From contig JAGCML010000104.1 of the NCBI GenBank assembly GCA_017646485.1, positions 1-5,164 of the forward strand: 5,164 nt of DNA, given 5' to 3'. Positions 1 through 5,164 of this stretch are shown here, one piece after another. The notes beneath the pieces were generated by a model. It was not told where the DNA came from, searched no databases, and saw only the letters and a program-made list of their open reading frames with translations. The DNA comes from Kiritimatiellia bacterium (lineage in GTDB: Bacteria; Verrucomicrobiota; Kiritimatiellia; RFP12; DVOR01). Both the position numbers and the translations under genes were made by a program. Within the stretch, counting starts at the first letter, position 1. Each line of letters begins with the position of its first letter.

Positions 1-61
1 CGCCGCAGGTAAGACGCATTTCAATGCGATGTCGCCAGATCGCGTAACAGTATCAGAATAG
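1..61 (+). CDS. C-terminal tail of an unidentified upstream gene (possibly ftsQ)
   Basis: The frame that begins at base 2 stays open to a TAG at 59-61 and encodes a 19-residue tail, AAGKTHFNAMSPDRVTVSE. The other two forward frames stop earlier, at 10-12 (TAA) and 45-47 (TAA). The TAG frame is preferred because it ends 10 bases before the ftsA start and overlaps the ribosome-binding site of ftsA, which matches the tight spacing of the rest of the run. In many dcw clusters ftsQ precedes ftsA, so FtsQ is a reasonable guess from position. The residues themselves are too few and not distinctive enough to recognise a family. A tail ending at 47 in the other frame cannot be excluded. Confidence 0.45.
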   Translation, partial: AAGKTHFNAMSPDRVTVSE

Positions 62-63
62 GA
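60..63 (+). promoter_or_regulatory. Ribosome-binding site of ftsA
   Basis: The bases AGGA lie 8 bases upstream of the ATG at 72 and overlap the TAG stop of the preceding frame. The overlap suggests that ftsA translation is coupled to, or at least directly follows, the upstream gene. The site supports ATG 72 as the ftsA start. Confidence 0.5.
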
Positions 64-71
64 TTGAGAGA

Positions 72-1274
72 ATGGCTGCAAAAGTTTTAGGTGCGCTTGA
101 TATCGGCACACAGGTCACAACACTTGCTGCAGGCGAAGTGAATGGGGATCAGTTGCGCGTGCTTCATGTGGTTTCGACGCCGACCTATGGGGTCAAAAAG
201 GGCGTAATTCGCAACATTGACGAAGTGGTGAAGTCCATTCGTAAGGTGTTGACGGAGATGAGTACGCGCCATAAGGTCGATATTTACGATGTCGTCACCT
301 CGCTTTCGGCACAGGATATTAAGACGAATCTTCGTACAGGTGGAAAGTCTTTTTTGTCGCTGGCAGTGATGACTGAGGAAGATGCTGAAGAGGCGCAAGA
401 AGCAGCCTTTTCGGAAGAAACACCCAATTCGCACGATGTGTTGTTGCAACGCTTCAAGCAGCGTTTCCGTGTGAATGAACAGTCTGTCGAGAATCCCGTG
501 GGGATGAAGGGCAATCTGTTAGAGGCCTCTTTGCTTGAATTGACCGTTCCGCGAACCTCTGCAGAAGCGTTACACACGGCTATTGAACGTGCGAATTTGA
601 AGTCTGTGGAAACCATCTTCGCAGGATGCGCAGATGCCGCCGCCGTGCTTGAACCCCAGACACGTGCAGATGGTGCGTTAGTCATCAATTTTGGTGCAGG
701 CACCTGTGACTACTTGGCGATTTCAAATCGCATTGTGGTGGCGGCTGGCACATTAGGAATTGGTGGGCAGCATTTGACCAATGACTTGGCACAAGCCTTC
801 CAAGTGAACCAAGATGCAGCAGAGCGAATCAAGATTGCTTGTGGCGCGGCACAGATTCAGCCTGGTTTGGCGAATGAACGTTATAATCTGCGTTCGACCT
901 TTAGTTCGGATCGCACGATTTCTGTGCATGCGATTCAAACGGTAACCACTGAACGTGTAAATGAGACGCTCCATTTGTTGCGTGAAATTTTGCATCGTCA
1001 GGGGGTGTTGCCCTCTAATCTGCATGGTGGCGTTTGGCTCACAGGGGGCACCGCTGCGCTTCCGAATATCACTGAACAGGTGAGTGCGATTTTGGAATCT
1101 CCTTGCCGAATCGGTGTGCCAATTAATGTGTTAGATTTGCCAGAAGAGGTTACGAAGGCGCCTTATCGCTATGCGACTGTAATTGGTTTGCTCAAGTGGC
1201 GTATGCAGACGCTGGCACATGAAGTGTATCATCCGTCCGTTTTCTCTCGTCTTCGCACCTTCTTCAAGGGATAA
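72..1274 (+). CDS. ftsA: Cell division protein FtsA (actin-family membrane anchor for FtsZ)
   Basis: FtsA is an actin-like ATP-binding protein that tethers FtsZ polymers to the inner membrane and recruits later divisome proteins. This 400-residue protein is close to the usual length. Visible landmarks are the phosphate-1 strand ALDIGTQV (residues 8-15), the 1C subdomain typical of FtsA (about 80-165) containing NPVGMKGNLLEASLLEL, the phosphate-2 region ALVINFGAGTCDY (202-214), the GTLGIGGQHLTNDLA segment (226-240), and an adenosine motif VWLTGGTAALPNI (321-333). The last residues, SRLRTFFKG, look like the short amphipathic membrane-targeting helix of the family. Oddities: phosphate-2 has Asn206 where most actin-family proteins have Asp, and the phosphate-1 lysine seen in Escherichia coli FtsA (GTAK) is replaced (GTQV). 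The next gene is an ftsZ homologue 6 bases downstream, which supports the call. ATG 72 has a good Shine-Dalgarno and starts directly before the first strand. Family assignment is confident; how well it uses ATP is uncertain. Confidence 0.93.
   Translation: MAAKVLGALDIGTQVTTLAAGEVNGDQLRVLHVVSTPTYGVKKGVIRNIDEVVKSIRKVLTEMSTRHKVDIYDVVTSLSAQDIKTNLRTGGKSFLSLAVMTEEDAEEAQEAAFSEETPNSHDVLLQRFKQRFRVNEQSVENPVGMKGNLLEASLLELTVPRTSAEALHTAIERANLKSVETIFAGCADAAAVLEPQTRADGALVINFGAGTCDYLAISNRIVVAAGTLGIGGQHLTNDLAQAFQVNQDAAERIKIACGAAQIQPGLANERYNLRSTFSSDRTISVHAIQTVTTERVNETLHLLREILHRQGVLPSNLHGGVWLTGGTAALPNITEQVSAILESPCRIGVPINVLDLPEEVTKAPYRYATVIGLLKWRMQTLAHEVYHPSVFSRLRTFFKG
1266..1271 (+). promoter_or_regulatory. Ribosome-binding site of the ftsZ-family gene, inside the ftsA 3' end
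   Basis: AAGGGA sits 9 bases upstream of ATG 1281 and lies within the final codons of ftsA. It fixes the start of the downstream gene and fits coupled translation of the two division proteins. Confidence 0.6.
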
Positions 1275-1280
1275 TTTACC

Positions 1281-2438
1281 ATGAAAGCTGACGATATTCT
1301 TTTAATCTCTTTAGGTGGTGCGGCAGCTAAAATTGCACGTCACATCGCAGCGAAGTCGCTTCGTGATCCCTCCAAGCCGCCCATGCGTGTGCTTATTTTG
1401 GATACGGATGACGAGGTGTTGCAGACGGTGACCCACACCACGATTGAGGGTGTTTCTGTAACCATCTTTGGTGCGCAACGTTTAAATGGTAAGGGCACTG
1501 GTGGCGACCATGTCATTGGCATGAGTGCTTTCCGTGATGAAGTGGCCGTCTTAACGCAACAGATTGGCACACCGCGACTGGCTGTCGTGTTAACGTGTTG
1601 CGGTGGTGGTACTTCTGGCGCTTCTGAATCCTTGCTGCGCATATTGAATGAACGTGGTATTGCGAATATTGTCTTCGCCACAGAGCCTTTACCCTTTGAA
1701 GGGGATGACCGTAAGCGGTGCGCATCGGTTATTATTCCCACGATTATGAGTTGCGCAAATGCTGCTACAGTGGTGCCGCTTGCAACCCTATTAGCGGGTG
1801 CGCCTGACACATTAACCGCAGCAGAATCCTTCGACTATGCCGCCGATCGTCTTGCCGCTGGGATTAGCCTACTGTGGACCTTGTTGGTGCATCCTGGCTA
1901 CTTGCAGTTTGATGCAGAACATTTACGCCAAATGTTAGAGCGTGATGCATTGACCACGTTGCCCTTTACCTTCTCTGATGCCGTTGCTTCTGGCGAGAAT
2001 CGTGCGACAGAAGTGGTGGAAGCCATTGCCGCCTCTCCGCGCTTCAAGTTGAAAGGTGTGAACTGCTTGGCGAATGCACGCACGGCTGTGGTGGGTGTTT
2101 TGGCAGGTGATGACTTGCGCTTGAGCGAACTGAATGTGTTGATGACCGGGCTGCGAAAGCAGTTCCATAAACAAACCGAAGTCATTCTTGGCACCGTGAA
2201 TCACCCCTCGTTTAATGGTCGCATGGAGGTGGTGGTCCTTGCTTTCACTCAGAGTGGTGCAGAAGCAGGGGATGGCGATGGTGCGTTGCAACCCATTCGT
2301 AAGCGCTCGGGACGCTCTCGTTCGAAGGGGCTTACGGGCGTGAAAGATCGTTTTGATGACGTTGAGCGCACCATTATTGATGGTGTCAATTACGATGAAC
2401 CGACCTATTTGAGACGCAATATCCGCCTGAAGCGATGA
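1281..2438 (+). CDS. ftsZ: Divergent FtsZ-family protein with degenerate GTPase motifs
   Basis: FtsZ is the tubulin-like GTPase that polymerises into the division ring. This 385-residue protein follows ftsA, has normal FtsZ length, and can be aligned by eye along its whole core. Landmarks in order: first strand and T1 loop (5-18), LDTDDEVL (40-47) at the NTDAQAL position, GKGTGGD (70-76) at the GLGAGAN position, GGGTSGA (108-114) at the tubulin signature, EPLPFEGDDR (135-144) at KPFxFEGxxR, DYAADRLAAGISLL (185-198), VHPGYLQFDAEHLRQML (203-219) at the T7 loop, SGENRATEVVEAIAASP (237-253), a short basic linker (about 325-365), and the tail DEPTYLRR (372-379), which resembles the FtsZ peptide that binds FtsA. 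Key residues are changed: T1 is SLGGAAAK, the signature is not GGGTGTG and appears one residue short, the N-D of IPND is lost (VPLA, 165-168), and T7 has Q209, D211 and H214 for N, D and D. GTP binding may be weak and hydrolysis lost. It could be an ancillary FtsZ paralogue rather than the sole ring protein. Confidence 0.85.
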   Translation: MKADDILLISLGGAAAKIARHIAAKSLRDPSKPPMRVLILDTDDEVLQTVTHTTIEGVSVTIFGAQRLNGKGTGGDHVIGMSAFRDEVAVLTQQIGTPRLAVVLTCCGGGTSGASESLLRILNERGIANIVFATEPLPFEGDDRKRCASVIIPTIMSCANAATVVPLATLLAGAPDTLTAAESFDYAADRLAAGISLLWTLLVHPGYLQFDAEHLRQMLERDALTTLPFTFSDAVASGENRATEVVEAIAASPRFKLKGVNCLANARTAVVGVLAGDDLRLSELNVLMTGLRKQFHKQTEVILGTVNHPSFNGRMEVVVLAFTQSGAEAGDGDGALQPIRKRSGRSRSKGLTGVKDRFDDVERTIIDGVNYDEPTYLRRNIRLKR

Positions 2439-2698
2439 AGTTAACGATTGTTCTACTCCTCTCCTTATTTGTATTCGCTGGATGTCGTCGTGAGGACTGG
2501 CGCGAATACTCGTTTGCGTTGCCGCCGCAGGTGGAGTTTAATGCGTTGCAACGTGAACTCAAGGCGCTTGATCGTGAGACGCCTCCTTTTGTGCGATTAG
2601 AACAGGGCACGGTCTTTGTACGCTATAATTCAATGCATCTCGCCCCACGAAATTTGACCTATGTGCGAGATACGTTGGTGAAACAAACGGAAGAATGA
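2435..2698 (+). CDS. Small predicted lipoprotein, possible HMA-like fold, function unknown
   Basis: I do not recognise a named family. The 87-residue product starts with a typical short signal peptide: Lys2, a hydrophobic stretch TIVLLLSLFVF (4-14), then AGC with Cys17 as the likely lipidated residue. The −3 position is Phe rather than the preferred Leu or Val, so the lipobox is acceptable but not ideal. The mature part is about 71 residues and charged (RREDWREY at its start), so it would sit in the periplasm anchored to a membrane. The order strand (EYSFALP), helix (EFNALQRELKALDRE), two strands (FVRLEQ and TVFVRYN) and helix (APRNLTYVRDTL) is reminiscent of heavy-metal-associated ferredoxin-like domains, but no CxxC is present; this is inference. 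The ATG overlaps the ftsZ stop as ATGA with only a weak GAAG upstream, so translation is probably coupled to ftsZ. dtd starts 1 base after its stop. It could contribute to the envelope or division, but nothing here proves that. Confidence 0.75.
   Translation: MKLTIVLLLSLFVFAGCRREDWREYSFALPPQVEFNALQRELKALDRETPPFVRLEQGTVFVRYNSMHLAPRNLTYVRDTLVKQTEE
2689..2694 (+). promoter_or_regulatory. Ribosome-binding site of dtd
   Basis: GGAAGA lies 5 bases before ATG 2700, inside the last codons of the lipoprotein gene. It supports this start, which also gives the family's standard N-terminus MKFLIQRV. Confidence 0.5.
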
Positions 2699-2699
2699 G

Positions 2700-3143
2700 A
2701 TGAAATTTCTGATTCAACGTGTAAAAGAAGCTTCGGTTACGGTTGCCAATGAAACCATTTCCTCGTTTACTGGCCCCGGCTATTTAGTCTTATGCGGGAT
2801 TGCTCCTGATGATACGCAGGCAAAGGCTGAGAAACTCTGTGCCAAGTTATTAAAATTGAGAGTCTTTGAGGATGAGCAGGGGGCAATGAATCGTTCGCTC
2901 CTTGATGTGGGCGGTTCGGTCATTATTGTCTCTCAATTTACCCTTTATGCGGATACGAATTCGGGCAATCGCCCCGGCTTCTCAACCGCCGCTCGCCCTG
3001 AAATTGCCGAACCCTTGTACGATTTCTGTTGTGCGACCTTGCGAAAGACTTTGGGGGATCGTTTGGGAACGGGACGCTTTGGCGCAGATATGGCCGTTCG
3101 TCTCTTGAATGATGGCCCGTGTACTTTTCTGTTAGAGGCATAA
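2700..3143 (+). CDS. dtd: D-aminoacyl-tRNA deacylase (DTD)
   Basis: DTD is a cytoplasmic proofreading enzyme that hydrolyses D-amino acids (and glycine mischarged on tRNA-Ala) from tRNA, protecting translation. The 147-residue length is typical. The protein begins with the family's N-terminal strand, FLIQRVKEASVTV (3-15), and carries KLLKLRVFEDEQGAMNRSL (49-67), the conserved SQFTLYADTNSGNRPGF block (78-94) and the C-terminal FGADMAVRLLNDGPCT block (127-142). Gly139-Pro140 in the latter corresponds to the cross-subunit Gly-cisPro motif that screens out L-amino acids. SQFTL lines the same active site. All expected residues appear present, so the enzyme should be active; it works as a homodimer. 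It lies 1 base after the lipoprotein gene and 7 bases before ribE, so it is probably cotranscribed with both, although no functional link to division or riboflavin synthesis is evident. Confidence 0.96.
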   Translation: MKFLIQRVKEASVTVANETISSFTGPGYLVLCGIAPDDTQAKAEKLCAKLLKLRVFEDEQGAMNRSLLDVGGSVIIVSQFTLYADTNSGNRPGFSTAARPEIAEPLYDFCCATLRKTLGDRLGTGRFGADMAVRLLNDGPCTFLLEA

Positions 3144-3150
3144 GAAGCGG

Positions 3151-3798
3151 ATGTTTACAGGATTAATTCAGACCGTAGGCCAGGTGCTTTCGTTTAAACC
3201 ACGCGGAAGCGGTGCTTCAATTCAGATTGAAGCGTCGGGTTTGGTCTCTGCTGAAGAACCGCTTTGCTTGGGGGAAAGTATTGCCGTCAATGGGGTTTGT
3301 CTCACCATTGCGAAATTGTTAGATGCGAAAACCTTTGAAGCGGATGTCTTGGAAGAGACGCTGAGATGCTCGATGTTCCGCCATTTGCATGCTGGAGATG
3401 GCGTTAATTTGGAGCGTGCATTACGCTTCGGTGATCGTTTAGATGGCCATATTGTGACGGGCCATGTGGACGGAGTAGGGCGCTTGCTCTCGCAACGTAC
3501 CGAAGGAGAGGACAAGGTTTTTCGCTTTGGTTGCGACATGGCGTTTGCGCGAAAAACAGTGCGGAAGGGCTCGGTCGCAATTAATGGTACCAGTTTAACG
3601 GTGTGCGCTGTGGGGGACGACTGGTTTGAAGTCGCCCTAATCCCCACGACGTTGCGTGCGACTGTTTTGGGACGCCTAACGCTTGGTGCCCTCGTCAATT
3701 TAGAGTCCGATATTCTTGGTGCGTATGTGCGCCGAGCACTCGGATGTGAAGCTTCACTTTCATTAAGACAAATCATTGCCGCGGGTTTCGCGGATTAG
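3151..3798 (+). CDS. ribE: Riboflavin synthase, alpha chain
   Basis: Riboflavin synthase catalyses the last step of riboflavin synthesis, dismutating two molecules of 6,7-dimethyl-8-ribityllumazine into riboflavin and 5-amino-6-ribitylamino-uracil; it acts as a cytoplasmic trimer. The 215-residue protein has the diagnostic start MFTGLIQ and two tandem lumazine-binding barrels. Barrel one spans about 1-97, with [13 protein letters not shown] (41-53) and LEETLR (67-72). Barrel two spans about 98-193, with [11 protein letters not shown] (98-108), [13 protein letters not shown] (139-151), [12 protein letters not shown] (163-174) and [12 protein letters not shown] (182-193). Cys50, Ser148 and Asp187 fall at positions I align with active-site Cys, Ser and Asp of the Escherichia coli enzyme. 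No truncation or fusion is seen. The ATG at 3151 is 7 bases after the dtd stop, with an AGAAG-type ribosome-binding site in the gap. Other riboflavin genes are absent from the window, so this is an isolated rib gene. The same enzyme is named ribC in some organisms. Confidence 0.96.
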   Translation: MFTGLIQTVGQVLSFKPRGSGASIQIEASGLVSAEEPLCLGESIAVNGVCLTIAKLLDAKTFEADVLEETLRCSMFRHLHAGDGVNLERALRFGDRLDGHIVTGHVDGVGRLLSQRTEGEDKVFRFGCDMAFARKTVRKGSVAINGTSLTVCAVGDDWFEVALIPTTLRATVLGRLTLGALVNLESDILGAYVRRALGCEASLSLRQIIAAGFAD

Positions 3799-3804
3799 AA
3801 AGGA
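3799..3804 (+). promoter_or_regulatory. Ribosome-binding site of pgi
   Basis: AAAGGA begins directly after the ribE stop and ends 8 bases before ATG 3813. It is the clearest Shine-Dalgarno in the window and decides the pgi start. The 14-base gap here is the widest intergenic space between complete genes. Confidence 0.65.
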
Positions 3805-3812
3805 TAATAACC

Positions 3813-5164
3813 ATGGATATTGATACCGCTGAGAAATTGGCAGAACAAATTGAAACCAAGGATTTAAATCTTAAGCAACTCTTTGCCGAGGATCCTGACC
3901 GTGCAGCGAAGATGACCGTTACCGCCGCTGGTTGGACATTGGACTATTCGAAGAATTTAATTGATGCCCCCACCTTGAAGCTCTTGATTCAGTTGGCTGA
4001 AAAGTCTGGCTTGAAGGCTGAAATTGAGAATATGTTTAAGGGTGAACACATCAACAAGACCGAAGACCGTGCGGTGTTGCATACTGCGCTTCGTAGCTCG
4101 AAGACCTTGGGTCTCGTGGTGGATGGTCAGGATGTCTACGCAGATGTGCATGCTGTGTTGACGAAGATGGCAGAATTCTCCACCTTGATTCGTTCGGGTG
4201 CTTGGAAGGGTGCCACGGGCAAGCGCATTAAGTACATCGTGAACATCGGTATCGGCGGTTCTGACCTTGGCCCTGCGATGGCTTACCAAGCCCTCGCTTC
4301 TTACTCGAAGCGTTCCATTAAGTGCTTCTATGTCTCCAATGTGGATGCTACACACATGGCAGAAACATTGTTGCAGGTGAAGGCTGACCAGACCCTCTTC
4401 ATCGTCGCATCCAAGACCTTTACCACGCAGGAAACGATGACCAATGCGATGTCTGCTCGTGAATGGTTGGTAAAGCAGTTGGGTGAAGCGGCTGTCGCCA
4501 AGCACTTTGTGGCGGTGAGCACGAATGCAGCGAAGGTTGCAGAATTCGGCATTGATACTGCGAATATGTTTGGCTTCTGGGACTGGGTGGGCGGTCGTTA
4601 CTCCTTGCCTTCTGCAATCGGTCTCTCTTTGATGATTGCAATTGGTCCTCAGAACTACAAGCGTTTGTTGGCTGGTTACGAGGCAATGGACCGCCATTTC
4701 CGTACGGCTGGATTCCATCGCAACTTGCCTGTGCTCTTGGCTTTGATTGGCATTCTCTATGCAAATGGCTATGGTGCAGACAGCTATGCCGTGCTTCCTT
4801 ATGATCAGTACTTGGCTCGTTTCCCTGCCTATCTCCAGCAGTTGGACATGGAAAGCAATGGTAAGTCCGTGGATCGTCAGGGCCAGGCTGTGGATTACAC
4901 CACTGGTCCAATCGTTTGGGGTGAACCTGGCACCAATGGTCAGCACGCTTTCTATCAGTTGATTCACCAGGGCACGCGCTTGATTCCGGCTGACTTCATC
5001 GGTTTCTGCCGCAGCCACAATCCTTTGAGCGACCATCACGATAAGTTGATGGCAAACTTCTTTGCCCAGACTGAAGCCCTTGCCTTTGGTAAGACTGCTG
5101 AACAGTGCCGTGCAGAAGGTGTGCCGGAAGCTTTGGTGCCCTTCAAGACCTTTGAAGGCAACCA
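3813..5164 (+). CDS. pgi: Glucose-6-phosphate isomerase, 3' end cut by window edge
   Basis: Pgi interconverts glucose 6-phosphate and fructose 6-phosphate in glycolysis and gluconeogenesis. From ATG 3813 the frame is open for 450 codons plus two bases to the window edge; the family is usually about 550 residues, so roughly 100 residues, including the catalytic lysine and the second signature, lie beyond. Visible features: [11 protein letters not shown] (144-154) of the first sugar-isomerase (SIS) domain, phosphate-binding SKTFTTQET (200-208), the first Pgi signature [14 protein letters not shown] (257-270), and the MESNGK and [15 protein letters not shown] segments. Glu347 and His378 are 31 residues apart and match the catalytic Glu and His of the Escherichia coli enzyme by hand alignment. 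The part present looks intact. Codon use differs from the upstream genes: by hand count 26 of 27 lysines are AAG, and codons 50-450 contain no TTA, CTA or TCA, which fits a highly expressed gene. It follows ribE by 14 bases and probably shares its transcript, perhaps with an additional promoter I cannot identify. Confidence 0.97.
   Translation, partial: MDIDTAEKLAEQIETKDLNLKQLFAEDPDRAAKMTVTAAGWTLDYSKNLIDAPTLKLLIQLAEKSGLKAEIENMFKGEHINKTEDRAVLHTALRSSKTLGLVVDGQDVYADVHAVLTKMAEFSTLIRSGAWKGATGKRIKYIVNIGIGGSDLGPAMAYQALASYSKRSIKCFYVSNVDATHMAETLLQVKADQTLFIVASKTFTTQETMTNAMSAREWLVKQLGEAAVAKHFVAVSTNAAKVAEFGIDTANMFGFWDWVGGRYSLPSAIGLSLMIAIGPQNYKRLLAGYEAMDRHFRTAGFHRNLPVLLALIGILYANGYGADSYAVLPYDQYLARFPAYLQQLDMESNGKSVDRQGQAVDYTTGPIVWGEPGTNGQHAFYQLIHQGTRLIPADFIGFCRSHNPLSDHHDKLMANFFAQTEALAFGKTAEQCRAEGVPEALVPFKTFEGN

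Noticed and set aside
1281..2438. The degenerate FtsZ as a pseudogene
   Set aside because: The frame is intact at normal length, has a good ribosome-binding site, keeps many core segments and the C-terminal peptide, and is embedded in a tight gene run; decay would normally have introduced stops or frameshifts.
2902..3108. Open frame of 68 codons on the plus strand inside dtd
   Set aside because: It is a shifted-frame shadow of dtd with no ribosome-binding site or recognisable sequence pattern.
3222..3776. Open frame of 184 codons on the minus strand, opposite ribE
   Set aside because: It lies wholly within a well-supported riboflavin synthase gene and its product shows no domain-like pattern.
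3779..3793. Perfect 5-bp inverted repeat CCGCG-GGTTT-CGCGG at the end of ribE
   Set aside because: The stem is short, lies inside the coding sequence and is followed by GATTAGAAAGG rather than a T-tract, so it does not qualify as an intrinsic terminator.
3776..3808. Possible promoter for pgi (TTGCCG ... GATAAT)
   Set aside because: The spacing is about 21 bases, the −35 match is poor, and the −10 would overlap the ribosome-binding site and place the transcript start at or after the pgi start codon.
3957..5039. Open frame of 360 codons on the minus strand, opposite pgi
   Set aside because: It is in exact antisense register with pgi and exists because pgi avoids TTA, CTA and TCA. Its translation has no recognisable domain, whereas the plus strand encodes a clear glucose-6-phosphate isomerase.

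Overview
The window is a tightly packed, entirely plus-strand run of bacterial genes. In order it holds the tail of an unidentified gene (1-61), ftsA (72-1274), an ftsZ-family gene (1281-2438), a small predicted lipoprotein (2435-2698), dtd (2700-3143), riboflavin synthase ribE (3151-3798) and the first 450 codons of pgi (3813 to the window end). Non-coding DNA between neighbours is never more than about 14 bases, and two genes overlap by 4 bases. I see no RNA gene, mobile element, repeat array, CRISPR or convincing terminator.

FtsA followed by FtsZ marks the end of a division and cell-wall (dcw) cluster. What follows is not division machinery: a D-aminoacyl-tRNA deacylase, a riboflavin synthase and glucose-6-phosphate isomerase. 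They appear to share the transcript but not the pathway. Base composition is moderate. The combination of a divergent FtsA/FtsZ pair with a standard Pgi suggests a Gram-negative-type bacterium, possibly of the Verrucomicrobiota/Lentisphaerota (PVC) lineage. That assignment is an impression from protein character, not a demonstrated placement.

The most notable content is the FtsZ-family protein. It has the gene position (directly after ftsA), the length (385 aa), the overall fold landmarks and an FtsZ-like C-terminal peptide (DEPTYLRR). Yet its nucleotide-handling sites are eroded: the glycine-rich T1 loop reads SLGGAAAK, the tubulin signature reads GGGTSGA instead of GGGTGTG, the IPND motif of the T6 region reads VPLA, and in the T7 catalytic loop the N-x-D-x-x-D pattern reads Q-x-D-x-x-H. 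The neighbouring FtsA also departs from the actin-family phosphate-2 consensus (NFGAGT rather than D-x-G-x-G-T). The pair may therefore be a division system with altered or lost nucleotide hydrolysis. A second, canonical FtsZ elsewhere in the genome would be the simplest alternative reading.

The small lipoprotein between ftsZ and dtd has no obvious family, but its secondary-structure rhythm resembles a heavy-metal-associated (ferredoxin-like) domain without the metal-binding cysteines. The pgi gene shows much stronger codon bias than its upstream neighbours, consistent with high expression, and this bias explains a long but spurious open frame on its opposite strand.
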